Below, piece after piece: positions 1 to 10,939 of a DNA stretch of 64,000 nucleotides (positions are counted from its first letter, which is position 1; each line of letters opens with the position of its first letter). Source of the stretch: Spirometra erinaceieuropaei (taxonomy: Eukaryota > Platyhelminthes > Cestoda > Diphyllobothriidea > Diphyllobothriidae); the NCBI GenBank assembly GCA_902702965.1, contig CACRXP010000115.1, positions 197,227 to 261,226 of the forward strand, in the 5' to 3' direction. The position numbers were made by a program, and so were the translations under genes. Under the pieces are notes generated by a model that saw only the letters and a list, made by a program, of their open reading frames with translations, made no database searches and was not told the origin of the DNA.

Positions 1-569
1 AAAATAACGTCTTCTTCCAATTTCATTCCCAAAAGAAGAGCACAATTCGGTTTTAAAAAAAGTTTCTAATTGTGAGATTTTTTAATACCGTTAAATGGCC
101 GTTCATGAATCTTCATGTCTCTGCCTTTACTAATGTGGCTTGTAAAGTTAACGATATGGATCAAATCCACTGCTAAATTTTATCAACCCTATATGGTCCC
201 CTTTTAGTTCTGTAGATAAATGTGTGGTTTTCCGTACACGGAAAATATACAGCTTGTAGTTTTGAAACCCTGAATGCAAGTGTAACAGCAGGTCGGGTTC
301 AAAATTATTCGGGAATTAGAAAAGTTTTTTTTTAAAACAGAATTATATTCTTCTTTTGAGTATGAAATTGGAAGAAGACGTGATTTTCTACCGAATAAGT
401 AAAAGAATGAATATTTTTATGCATGTTTACCATGAAATATAATTGAATTTTCAAGGGCATCGAAAATCAATGAGAAAATTGCATGCTACATAAGTAGTCA
501 TTTTTTGCAGAGTATAGATCTTGCATGCAGTCGAAAATAAGTTCTTCCGAAAGCCGACACCCTGAGGTG
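1..569. repeat. Long-TIR MITE family, partial copy
   Basis: The sequence matches the interior and one arm of the family whose complete copy lies at 8486-9473: the tract with GTCTTCTTCCAA, the central segment with CCCTGAATGCAAGTG, and the arm ending near AAAGCCGACACCCTGAGG. The left end is outside the window. The right end stops about 90 bp before the expected terminal inverted repeat, so the copy is truncated. It carries no transposase. The open frame on the minus strand here (802-467) is repeat sequence, not a gene. Confidence 0.75.
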
Positions 570-1454
570 TACTTGTGAACCCTTGGTTGGCGAGGTTTGG
601 TTCTGCAGACCCACCCACATGGTTGGCTTACAAAAACAATATTAGTTAACATACGTAGCTCAACTACTCGCTGGATTAGAAAGGGAAAGAGGGCACAAGC
701 ATAGCTCGAAGCACGCGCATGGAGGCGAGTGAAGGTGGCGTGTACACACTCCCCTCCCCCCGACACAGCCAATCGCTGGATTAAGATGATATGGGGACGC
801 AATCACAACCGGAAGGCCACGGAGGGGACCGTGTTGTAATTCTCAGTGCATGGTCACTGTATTGAGACCGGCGGAGTTCTGCAACGTCCTAACAACTCCG
901 TTAGCATGTCTACTTAACCGTCGCCGGATTGAGGTTCTAAAGATGTCGCGAGCAGAGCTCGAAGAGCACGCAGGGAAACGCGTATGAACCGATACCTGAA
1001 GTAACCGAGGCTGGCGTATAAGCACTCGCCCCCCGTGGCACAGGCACTCGATGGATTAAAATGGTTAGGAAGGTGCAATCATGTGACATTTGTTAAATCG
1101 GCATATTCGCGTCCACAATAATTTTTTAGAAAGTTTACCATATGGTTTCACTAAAGTGGAGCTGCAGGACCAAACCTCGCCCATTAATTTGCAAAACTAA
1201 GTTTATTTGTTCATAACTTGTAGGCCCAAAGTTCTGTTGATTTAACTTCACTGACAGATGAGACGCATAAAAGCAGTGGAATTTTGCGTTGCAAAAACTA
1301 CTCGCCTGCTAAGCCACGTTTACGTGAGGAATGTTGCCGTTTGAGCAGCCGTCTCTGGAAAGGACTACATGTCATTTTCGGACTGCTCGCAATAGATATT
1401 CCTGAGAAACTATACACCAAGTCAATAGAAGCGGATAGTCGAGTCCCAGGAAGC
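570..1454. other. Unassigned DNA with an imperfect direct duplication
   Basis: No gene is recognised. Bases about 690-815 and 955-1083 are a diverged direct repeat: both have a block with GAGCTCGAAG or GCTCGAAGCACGC, then a GGCGTGTACACACTC or GGCGTATAAGCACTC block, then CGCTGGATTAAGATG or CGATGGATTAAAATG, then a GTGCAATCA-like block. Bases 1084-1454 show no recognised feature. The short open frames at 843-1025 and 1284-1508 have no family resemblance. Confidence 0.4.
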
Positions 1455-2220
1455 AGTTCAGACGAAAAAGAAGATGCTGCCGCTGGAACAAGAAGTCTGT
1501 TGGCCTGACGTTTCAGATTCCCTCACGAACCCATTATCAGGGAAGGTCACGGATAAAAGGAGTGGAGGCACAAAGATTGCAGTATTTATGATACGTAGCT
1601 GACGTGGGACCGCATGTACACTATAATTAGCAGCTCTCGCGATCACCGCTGGGGATCGCAATTTATGCGATGATCGTTCGTCAGTCCGCGTCCGAGTCGT
1701 TAATTCGCACAATTTCATCATCAGTGTTGGATATTGGCGCGGTGATTATTCGGCCATTTGGCCCGTTGTCACTGGGATTGTTGCTCACCTTTGCTTAGGT
1801 AATGTCCCAGCACCGAATATGGTACAGGGAGGTCATTACGGTGGTTGATAAATTGCGGACCTGAGAACTATGATTCGAGCAGCTCGCAGCTCATGAGGTT
1901 GCCAGCTCCTGCGATGATTTCGGCCTCTTGAAACTTTAAAATATGATCGGGTCCCGTGGAATATGCCCCCGCCTTGGAGCTTGCGTGATCCATCCTCACC
2001 GCTACTGCGTGCTCATCCATTCGCGTCCGGAGTAATCTCCCAGTTTCTCCGAAGTAGTTGCTCTGTCCGAATTGCAAGGGAGCCGGTAAACGACTTTAAA
2101 CGTTTCCTGTCGTGGCCTCACGACTTGGCGCCTGATGGTTGCTTCCGGTCTGTCTGGAGCCCCAAATCCAAGTGGTGAGGAGCCGGCTGGAGCCCTCCAA
2201 GATTTCTCCCACCGGGAGAA
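1455..2220 (-). mobile_element. Penelope-like element, 3' fragment (GIY-YIG end)
   Basis: On the minus strand 2077-1868 reads as the endonuclease tail of a PLE: YFGETGRLLRTRMDEHAVAV, then a conserved histidine-rich stretch and CELLES near the end. This aligns by eye with the better preserved copy at 23375-22350. The element continues into its 3' untranslated end at about 1500, where a hammerhead-like motif sits. Reverse transcriptase is missing, so it is 5' truncated and dead. PLE GIY-YIG domains nick target DNA during retrotransposition. Confidence 0.8.
1503..1544 (-). ncRNA. Hammerhead ribozyme motif, inactivated
   Basis: Read on the minus strand: CTGATAA core, stem II TGGGTTC/GGAATCT, then GAAAC and GTC. 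The G of the CTGANGA core is A, which is expected to abolish cleavage. It sits in the PLE 3' end, where hammerheads are known for this retroelement class. Confidence 0.6.
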
Positions 2221-2639
2221 TCACAATTATAAGGGTAGTTCAGCGAGTATCAGCAACCGAAGAGCTAATCAAATTACATGACAAAACGTTCCTCGCATGC
2301 CAAAACTCTTCTTGAACTCTTTGAAAAAAGCGAATTCGACCATCGCAAGCGACGCTCCTGGAGTTTACCCTCACGACCTACTGAAACGTATGTAATCCAC
2401 TAATTCTGATGCAGTAAGCTGACTGTCGAGGCGGAAATTCCTAAACAATCAACGCAGAATCCACCAGATGACTACCAGTTGCACTTAGTTCAAAGGCATT
2501 TTCGGCAGATATGAGTAATTTGAAGGAAACAATTGTAAAAACCTCAACGACAAAGACGAGAATTTTGTAAAGTCGAGGTCGCCAAGTTAAATTATTCAAA
2601 TTAAGTCTATTAAACAGATAGCTTTCGCAGAATGTTATG
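2221..2639. other. Unassigned stretch
   Basis: The sequence contains CTGATGCAGTAAGCTGACTG and AATCCACCAGATGACTACC, which match the body of the tRNA-Ile-like SINE found at 17.7-19.2 kb. About 2380-2520 is therefore a diverged fragment of that SINE without its tRNA-like head. The rest shows nothing recognisable. Confidence 0.5.
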
Positions 2640-3640
2640 CAGTCATCGAAATGAAATTAATTATTTAAGTCGTTCAGCAAATAGTGCTTTCGATAAGTCA
2701 TCAGTAGGCCAATACAGTGACAGAAAGTGGGGATAAATTGGGAAATTTCGCGCGGCTTACAATTGCCTCTGGAGTTATTAACACTCATCGCTCTCACACC
2801 ACCCTCACGACGATATCGAGGTGTTACGGTCATTGGTTCAAGTGGAGAGTGGAGGTTGACATAAGTTGTGCGTGATATTTGTAGGTCGGGTACGTTGAGC
2901 ACACATCACTGCCATCAGGAGGTTGGGGCGGCGTACAATGATCATCTGGAGTCGGCGTTGGCCACGGATGACAGAGAGCCTCGGCTGTAACTAGCCTCCG
3001 TTGGCGTAGGTCTCTGGAGAAGCTGGTTGACGCCCGGTAGACAACTTGAAAGACTTCTTTGGCATCGACTCGGTGATTCGTATCGACAAGATGTGCGAGA
3101 ATAGAACTCGAAATCGATTTCTCTTTACCTCTGCCTAGCCAGGCCGGTATGTGTTCACGTACTCTCTTTTCCAGGCTTCTTGCTGTACTGCCAACGTATT
3201 CCGCTCCACAAAAGCAAACGAGTGAGTAAATACACGTTGATGTTGCCTGCAACGGTAGTCGGTCTTTATCTCCCAAGCGTAGGAGTGGAGAGTTCGTAAA
3301 ACATATGAGTAAATTCGCCTTGGGGATAGCGCTAGTTATCTCTGTCTTCAGACGTCTTCTTACTATGTCGCTTGCTGCGTCCCTTGAAAAGGCAGTCTTA
3401 TAAATAAGCATTTCTTTCTGCAGTTGCCATGGTGGTCTTTGCAGTGCGTTCTCCCACATCTCGGAGGATAAATCTCTTTGGGCACCCGTTTTCGTGGAGT
3501 ATACCCCGTAGCTGTTGGAGTTCTGCTTCAAAAGTCTTAGGAATGCAGATTCGGTGCACCCCAGTTGCCAATCTCCAGGTCAAAACTGCGAAACTTGATA
3601 TGCTGTTCCCTCCAGGTTTTGTTTTGGAATACCATACGCT
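2640..3640 (-). mobile_element. Penelope-like element, second subfamily, RT end plus GIY-YIG
   Basis: Minus-strand frames 3583-3398 and 3531-2830 together form the thumb-like end of a PLE reverse transcriptase (FEAELQQLRGILHENGCPK) and a full GIY-YIG domain (IYSLVCFCGAEYVGSTARSL, then an EH and a conserved NHRVDAKEVF). The two halves are in different frames, so there is a frameshift near 3400-3430. The catalytic Y and YVG positions are intact. The subfamily matches the copies at 49640-50240 and 32958-33323. The last 25 or so codons run into the 3' untranslated end. Confidence 0.82.
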
Positions 3641-3654
3641 GGATAGATCTATCC

Positions 3655-4350
3655 AGCTTTCATTAGGAAATTACGTCCTCTTTCAATTTTATACTCGAAG
3701 GAAGGGTGTAATTCGGTTTTAAAAAGCTTTTCCTATTCCAGAATAATTTTGAATCCGACCTGCACCCGACTTGTATCCAAGGTTTCAAAATTACAAACCG
3801 TATATTTTCCGCGTATAAAAAATCACACACTTCTCTATGGTAGTAAAAGACGGCCATATGGGGTTCATAAAATTTTGCAGTGGGTTCAAGCCATATTGTA
3901 AACTTTACATGCCACTCTGGTAAATGCAGATATACGAAGTTTTATAAATGGACATTTCACGGGATTAAAAAATCTCATAGGCAGAAGCTTTCTTAAAACC
4001 GAATTATACCCTTTCTTCAAGCATGACTTTGGAAAATGACGTAAGTGTCTATCGAATGGATAAAAGAATGAATATTTCTATGCATGTGTCACATAAAAGA
4101 TAATGCAATTCTTGAAGGCATCGAAATGCAATGAAAAAACTCATGCTATATACGGAATCATTTTTTGCAGTGTGGTTTTTTCATGCGGCCTCAAAGACGT
4201 TCGTTCGAAAGCCAGCATCCCAAGGTAGCTGAGTTATTTTAGAATTATAGCGCAAGATGATTAATTTTAATACCTTACTCAAGTAATCTTTTCGAATCGA
4301 AAAGGCATTTCAGAATTTTGGTCGGCATTTCATGCGAAAGCACACCTACT
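3655..4350. repeat. Long-TIR MITE family, left-truncated copy
   Basis: Matches the family from the ACGTCCTCTTTCAATTTTAT tract to a right terminal repeat ending GGCATTTCATGCGAAAGCACACCTACT. The right end has lost the final G and TA. The left arm is missing. Confidence 0.75.
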
Positions 4351-5271
4351 TTAAGTGCCGCTGAGCACCTCCGCCAATAGCAATGAGTCCTTCAGCTAAC
4401 GGGCGTAGCAACGATGGGGGAAGGATGATTTTAAAGATGCACGTACCTGGAATTTTCTTCTTCTGTTCGGTCGTGCGTGAAAATGCGGGGGGTTTAGATG
4501 ACTTGGAAGCTTTTTAAGGGCAATAAATTCCGAGGTCTGACGACACCACTTTTCTAACGCAAAGCGCAGGACTAATCTTAATAAGCAGTACCCTGCTCTG
4601 CCGGCAAGAATTCACTGGGCTCAATGAAACGCACTATGTCTTTGCCACACATCTGCCTAGCCTATTTTTCGACGTCGTACTCTTAGCGGACATCTAAATG
4701 ACGCATCCAGATGACCTAACTCATGAAATGTCGAGATTGGTATTTGAGTTGGTGGAATGGCATTTAGTTTGTTTATTCTTTTTTTAGAATTGATTGGAAT
4801 CCCAAAATACCCTTTTATAAAGAAGAGGTCATTTCAGTTCAGTTTTATTGAGGGGAAACAGACCAAGATTAGACAAATTTGACGTTTCTGGATATCCACT
4901 AAATTTTTTATTCTAATAAATATCCCCTATTAAAACCTCCTATTTGCACGCGTTGCGTTATAAAGGAACTTTTATATAACAAAGAAAAATATCAAAGAAG
5001 ACCGCCCTGGAAATGGAGATTGTGATTTTTAGTTCATTAAAATCCGATCAAGTCACATATGTAAAAACACTTTGTTCCCATGAATCCAGAAGAGATTTGC
5101 TCTTTATAAATTCCATTTATCAACACTGCAACGTTTTACATCGTTAAACGCAGTAATAAACTTGTTGGACAGTAGTTGTTTAATTACACCAAGAACCAGT
5201 AGGCGTTAACACGTATATATGGGTCGTGTGCTACATGCTGCCACTTTTCTTTGCGACGCCGTATAGCAAAG
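4351..5271. other. Unassigned stretch with a MITE-end fragment
   Basis: Bases 4711-4735 (GACCTAACTCATGAAATGTCG) match the terminal repeat of the long-TIR MITE family, but the sequence after it does not follow the family. Nothing else is recognised before the mariner-type start at 5272; the 5' flank of that transposon probably begins somewhere after 4800 but no terminal repeat could be paired. Confidence 0.4.
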
Positions 5272-6274
5272 ATGTCGAAACATTTCCTCTCGGAAGTTGA
5301 TTTTGAGCGGATGCGAAAAATGGCAGCCGAAGGCCTGCCGCATAATTAGAAAAAGAATGAAAAAGTGCGGTCCCCATCAGCAAAACGCCATGACAAAGCC
5401 ATTTTTAAGTAGAAAACTTATTAGAGAACGTCTGTTGTTTGAAAAGTCAGTTGGCAAACATATGTTTTCAGTAACTCATCATCAAGCCTATACATTTACA
5501 CGGATAATGCTCATTCTAATTGTAGACAGGATATAAAAGTATAAATAAAAAAATATCGATCAAAAAATATTTATCGATCACAGGCTTTCCTTCTGGAAAA
5601 GCATTTACTTCGTTATGAAGTTTTATTTTTAGCCAAGCCTCCGAAGTCGGCTCAGTTGGTCATCTGTGGGAAGAACTTTCCGCGAGAGTACACTATATCG
5701 ACACCAACATCTAGGAACTGTCGACGCCTGATGGCTTGGATGGCCATCAAACTCGGAGAGCGACCGGTCTGGCGTTCAACAGCGGAGACGATAAGTAGCA
5801 AGGTGTTCATCGACATCGTAAAAGATGCCTTCGGTTACCTCGGCGGTTATCGACGTCGAACGGACACCGTAATGTTGCAGGATAATGCCCCCGTCCACCG
5901 CTCAGAGGAGGTATGATTCCAATTCAGTTTACGAATATAATGTAATATTTTAGACCACAGCCAATCTCTCCGTCTGCAGTCTTCAAAGCATTTTTATTTC
6001 CGCCAACAGCCCGGACGTAAATCCCATCGAAAATCTTTTTGTACTCATCAAAATAAATTGGGTCAAGGCAAGAAAACATCTTCCTATGGAACAAAATTTG
6101 GCATTTTTGCATAATAATTACATAGAACAAACCGCCTTAGACAACTTGGTAGGCTCCATGCCCTCTCGCCTTACGACAACATTGAAAGCTAAAGGACAAT
6201 CGAAAAGTACTGATACGTTGTATTTGTTACTGTTTTTCATCATTTTGTCGTTTTATGACGTTCCCCTTCCCTGA
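5272..6274 (+). pseudogene. Tc1/mariner-type transposase relic with introns
   Basis: A start at 5272 reads MSKHFLSEVDFERMRKMAAE, like the N-terminal helix-turn-helix of Tc1/mariner transposases, then hits a stop. The frame can be followed one register over (RKRMKKCGPHQQNAMTKPF), so a frameshift lies near 5345. A second exon starts after an acceptor at 5631-5632 and runs to 5910; it holds the catalytic LQDNAPVHRSEE block. A 43-bp intron (5911-5953, GTATG to TTTTAG) is followed by an exon with the SPDVNPIENLF block and an open frame to the stop at 6272-6274. Two aspartates of the DDE/D triad are therefore visible. The 5' half is broken. Terminal inverted repeats were not identified. Confidence 0.75.
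5911..5953 (+). other. 43-bp intron in transposase relic
   Basis: The upstream frame meets TGA right after GAGGAG. Removing GTATGATTCC...ATATTTTAG joins HRSEE to TTANLS in frame and restores the expected spacing between the DNAP and SPDxNPIEN blocks. The exon phase is 0. Confidence 0.7.
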
Positions 6275-6761
6275 TGGCAGTTATTTAGGTTTTGAATAAT
6301 TGACCTGTCATAGAGTAGTTTTTTGATTTGGTAGTTTTTCGTAAAATAAGTTATTTCATAGTCAATAAACAATATTTTATAAATTAAACTGTGCCGTATT
6401 TTGAAGGTCGGTCATATCTTTATCGCAGCATGACTTTGGTGGATGTGGGGTGGGCGTTTCGTGCGCTAGAGCGATTTAAGTTCACAGTTCGTGACCATTA
6501 ATCAGATCGGTCACAAACTGTAGTTCTATGGTTTTTTCACACTGCGGCTTCGAAGACAACATCACCGCGCCTTAGCATCCTAGCTCACCTCTACAACTCC
6601 AGTTGTTAAATCCAAGCAGAATGAAATAGAAGGATGAAAGATGAAAAGCGTCATTTTCACCTTACACATCAGTTTACTGTAAAGAGGCATATTCAGTAGT
6701 CATCGTACATTACGAGAGTAATCACCCTGTCTCTCATAAACGAAGTTCAGTCTACGGCCTT
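6275..6761. other. 3' flank of the mariner relic; unassigned
   Basis: Contains AATAAACAATATTTTATAAA near 6362, a plausible polyadenylation region of the transposon. No gene or known repeat is recognised in 6420-6761. Confidence 0.35.
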
Positions 6762-7620
6762 CAGATCCAAGCTAAAAAGCACATTTCCGATGAAAAAACA
6801 TATCGAGCATAGTATTTTTAGGCGCGTCCGAAGGTCCCACCGTATAAAGCCTATTGTCACCATTCTTGTCAGACAGGCTCCGGAGGAGGAGGAGGAGGAA
6901 ATGCGCTTTATTTTGAAATCGTAAGTTCAAAATTTTCAGCAAAAAATTGGCTCCATTCACTGTGGGTAGTAAATAAGTTAAGAGATTATTCAACAGTCAA
7001 AGAAACGATTATTATGGGGATAGTTCAAGTCTGAGCTTCTGTATTTCTGTCTCTTCGCACGTAAGATAGCGCGCTAGGAATGGTAATACAGAGGCTCGAT
7101 AAGCCGATGTGCGACAGGGTATAAGACGGAAGTTGCGGCGCATCGGGCGGGAAGACTTGACAGCCATAAAATCGGAATGTAGGGGATGGGCAACGTCATC
7201 TAGAATTCGACCAGCAAATTGCTTGACCGCATTGAAGTGTCGTTGTAAGATTGTGTCAACTAAAAAAATATAAGAAACGCCAGCAGCAGAAGAGAGCATG
7301 CGGAGGATTCGTTTCAAAATTAAAAGATCCTTTTTTAACAAAGCAGGAAAAACGACAGGAGAACAGTATAGGATAAGAGGAAGAATGCAGGCATCAATGA
7401 ATCGCCAGACTAAGGGTTGAGGTGTGTAGTAGGAACGCAAACGACGAATGTAGTAAAGGAGTTTACGAACTTTAATAAATAGGGACTCAATATGGAGGGA
7501 AAAAGAAAGATTTGAGGACAAAATAACGCCGAGATACCTGAAAGAGGATACCTCATTAGGAAGAATGTCAGAGGAATCAGGGTTAGGAGAGGGCCGCAGT
7601 CAAAAAATACACTGAACGGA
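6762..7620 (-). mobile_element. Non-LTR retrotransposon, C-terminal RT fragment
   Basis: Read on the minus strand, the frame passes through SSFRYLGVILSSNLSFSLHI and continues into ORF 7521-7012 with KVRKLLYYIRRLRSYY and LYCSPVVFPALLKKDLLILK. This is the thumb region that follows the reverse transcriptase catalytic core in LINEs of the Jockey/CR1 kind; the clade is not certain. A stop codon interrupts the frame near 7600, so the copy is 5' truncated and mutated. An A+T-rich and GGA-repeat 3' flank runs to about 6762. Confidence 0.8.
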
Positions 7621-7639
7621 TTTTTGGTTGTTAATTATC

Positions 7640-8340
7640 TGTGCTCACCCTGGGCACAAACCACGCCCTCGCCGATATACGTCTTCAACCTATTTTCCTA
7701 AAGTGGGTACATGCATGACTGTATGTCAATGCATTGGAAACTAACGATTTATATTGATAGATATCTCCGATGCGACGGCCGCCTGGGCTCCAAAAACAAT
7801 CGCCTGGCAAACCCTCCCGTACGTGAAAAGATGTATATGAACTAGTCAAAGGGCAACAAAAAGGACATTATATACACGAAGCAAACCAAGCGCCAACTGC
7901 CTTGCGCGAACAGCTTTTACACCCCTAAGGACAGGGTTGACTATCTCGGTAGAAAGGATCTCGTCTACGAACTCCCATGTGCCATTTGGGATGCTATCTA
8001 TAATGGTCACATTGGAAAATGTGTCTCAACCCGTGTACATGGACATTTGGTAACGATGAAGAGACGAGATCACCAGTCCCAGGTGGTCGTGAATATGCTG
8101 TACAGTGGACAAAAAGTCGCGTAAGAGAACACTCGCATTGTAGACGTCAGCCCAAAAAGAAAAGACCGCTAATCCCTGGAAGCAATGCGCTCAGATGAGG
8201 CATGCATCAATTGGCATATCGATTTTGATGCCATATGCAAGATCCTCAAGGACAAATTAAAACAACCAAAACCAATACCGATTAGGTCACGGGATGCAAT
8301 TTGCGCGGCCAGCCGTATAATCCTTTGTTAGACACGATTA
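7640..8340 (+). mobile_element. Penelope-like element remnant, plus strand
   Basis: Around 7900-8120 the plus strand reads RKDLVYELPCAIWDAIYNG followed by GKCVSTRVHGH. This is a decayed GIY-YIG domain comparable to VVYKIPCDACDAVYCGQTG in the copies at 9.9 and 45.5 kb. Frames are broken by stops. Reverse transcriptase upstream is not recognisable. Confidence 0.65.
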
Positions 8341-8485
8341 ATTTGTTAATTGACTTATTTGATCACTCATAGTCTGACGACGAGCTGGGCAACCAACCTC
8401 GAACATTTGCGCAATAAAAGTTACATTTTTCCCATAAAATGTCATCACTTCCCATCGTATCTTCTTATATATTCGAAGTCACTTA

Positions 8486-9473
8486 CAGTAGGTGGGCTAA
8501 CTCATGAAATGTCAACCGAAATTCCAAAATGTGTTTTCGCTTCGAAAAGGTTAATTAAAAAGGGTTGTGAAACAAATCATGGCGCGACATAATTCTACAA
8601 TACTTCAGTTATGCCAGGATGCCGATGTTCGAACGATTCTCTTTTTGACCGCATACAAAAGCTATACTCTGCAAAAATGACTACTTAATTAGCATGCACT
8701 TTTCTCACTGATTTTCGATGCCCTTGAAAATGCAATTATATTTCATGGAAAACATGCATAAAAATATCTATTCTTCTGCTTCTTTGGTAGAAAAACACGT
8801 CTTCTTCCAATTTTTTTTCGAACGAAGGGCATAATTCTGTTTTCCAAAACTTTTCCAATTCCCGAATAATTCTGAACCCGGCCTGTCGTTATACTTGCAT
8901 TCAGGGTTTCCAATCTACAATCCGTATATTTTCCGCGTACAGAAAATCACACACGTCTCTATGGTTTTAAGAGGAGATCATATGGGGTTCATAAAATGTA
9001 GCAGTGGATTTGAGCCATATTGTTAACTTTACAAGCCAAATTGGTAAATGCAGGGACATGGCGTCCTATGAACAGCTATTTAGCGGTAATAAATAGTCTC
9101 ATAATTGGAAATTTTTTCAAGACCGAATTATACCCTTATATCGGGCACAGAACTGCAAGAGAAGGTAATGTTCTACCGAGTGAGCAAAGAATTAATATTT
9201 TATGCGTGTTTTCCATGAAATATAATTGGACTTTTAGGGACATCAAAAAGCAATGAGAATAATGCATAATACACAACTAGCCATTTTTTACAGTGTAGTT
9301 TTGCATGCAGTCGGAAGGAATTTCATTCGAAAGCCGGCATCCTGGGGTAACTGAAATATTATAGAATTAGGTTGCAGGCTGACTAGTTTTACAACCCTAC
9401 TCAATTAATCTTTTCGAAACGAGGACGCATTTCGGGATTTCGGTTGAAATTTCATGAGTTAGCCCACCTACTG
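8486..9473. repeat. Long-TIR MITE family, complete copy (988 bp)
   Basis: Starts CAGTAGGTGGGCTAACTC and ends GAGTTAGCCCACCTACTG, flanked on both sides by TA (8484-8485 and 9474-9475). The inverted similarity extends several hundred bases inward, so the element can fold on itself. The TA duplication and long inverted repeats fit a non-autonomous Tc1/mariner-superfamily derivative. It encodes no transposase; the ORFs at 8350-8592 and 9020-9256 are chance frames. Confidence 0.88.
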
Positions 9474-9475
9474 TA

Positions 9476-10070
9476 CGTTCGCTGGGAACATCAGAAAGCT
9501 TCACTAGATAAATCCTCCCCACTTGTTCCCCAGGTCGTCATCAGACGTCAAGCAAATATGCAAAAAAAAACGGATAGCATTTCAAACATGCTTAAAGCAT
9601 CGATATTTGTTCAGTGTTTGGGCCAGTGGGCAGGCGCGCTGTGCGGCATCCTGCATCGATCGGTTATATTTCCTTCCATTTTCCTCGAGATTTTTACACA
9701 CAGCATCCATCAAAATATGCCTTTTGGTGCATGACTCATCTGACTGCCTGACTTCGCAAAACTCTTGAAATTTTTGGAGTGGCAGCTGGCGGCTATGCTG
9801 ATTTTTTCCCGAGGCGAAGGTGTGCCCAGTATTTAGGGTATACGTGTCCACTTGATACAGATGATTTCGCCTTCTGACTGCCAACTGAAGCTCGTGAATG
9901 CGTGCACAGGCCAATTTTCCCGTTTGGTCACAATAGACGGCATCACATGCATCGCAGGGGATATTTTAAACGAATTTATTCTTAGAAGGGTAGTCAAGCT
10001 TGCCCTTAGAGCGTGCAAACCGTATCCGCAAAGTAGTCGTTAGTCTAGCGCTACACCCTTCAGCTGTCGT
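9476..10070 (-). mobile_element. Penelope-like element, GIY-YIG fragment
   Basis: On the minus strand from about 9975 the frame reads NIPCDACDAVYCDQTGKLA then RIHELQLAVRRRNHLYQVDT, continuing in ORF 9914-9582 (LNTGHTFAS). This is the GIY-YIG domain of the PLE subfamily also present at 45.2-45.9 kb. A stop separates the first part from the preceding residues. The element abuts the MITE at 9475, suggesting one inserted next to or into the other. Confidence 0.75.
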
Positions 10071-10939
10071 ATCCTAGTCTGTTCTTTGGAAAATGATAGA
10101 CATGATCAGTTATTTGCACCTCCAATTTCCACGCACACGACAATTCGGCCATCGTGACCGACAATGTCCACCGAGTGCTCCACAGCAAGGTGAGAGCAGG
10201 AACGGTCACTTACGCGTGAATTGGTTTGTAGTCATAGTAGGCTTGCGCATTATCTACCACACTGTACCCTCCACCGCATCTGTGTCCGGTATCAAGATCC
10301 ACTCAAAATAACCGGAGGAGGGAGAGGCCGCAGGTGGTTAACGAGGCCGAAGTCGCCCCTTGGCGTGCCACCACAGCTTTGAGCGCCATAGTGGCCACAT
10401 TAAGAAGGAGCCATTAGAGCCTGACTCTCAGTCCGACAATTGGCCCCGTGACATACATACTCACAACCGGACTGACTGAAATGTCTGACTTATCGCGTTA
10501 GTTGACAACCTTCCATGCCACGACTTTTAGCGCACCCTGATAGCTTCAAGGCGGTCAGATTGTATATAATGGGGAAAATGCTCTGAGTAGTCGACCTCAC
10601 TCACCAGTTCTCCTCCCAGGCCCCAGCCACTGTCCCAGTGAGTCAGTTATCTGGTGCCGACAAATAGGCGTAGTGGCTGACATCTGGTGACCTCGTCTGC
10701 GCGTGCAACGTACACGACCTGCCCCCCCCCCCAAGCACAAGCACCAGGATTCCATACGAAAGAGGGTTGACGTTAGCCATCTTACGTGCACGTGCGAGTG
10801 TCAGAGTTCGCGCAGCCTCAGTCTCTCAACACAAAAGCACTGAACTGGACTGACTGTGTAGACTTAGTTGAAGCTTCATTTAGCAACCTTCTAAACAACG
10901 ACTCCTAGCATACTGTGATAGATCAGGGTCGATTCACAT
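10071..10939 (+). repeat. GC-rich dispersed repeat, copies
   Basis: Bases 10150-10340 contain GTCCACCGAGTGCTCCACAG, a CGTGAATTGGTTTGTAGTCA block and an ACCGGAGGAGGGAGAGGCC block. The same ordered blocks recur at 26.0-27.4 kb and 42.4 kb, followed by a CATTAAGAAGGAG segment (10396). The remainder to 10939 is similar GC-rich sequence without a recognised gene. The blocks may belong to a SINE-like or long interspersed element of several hundred bases; no coding capacity is seen. Confidence 0.6.
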
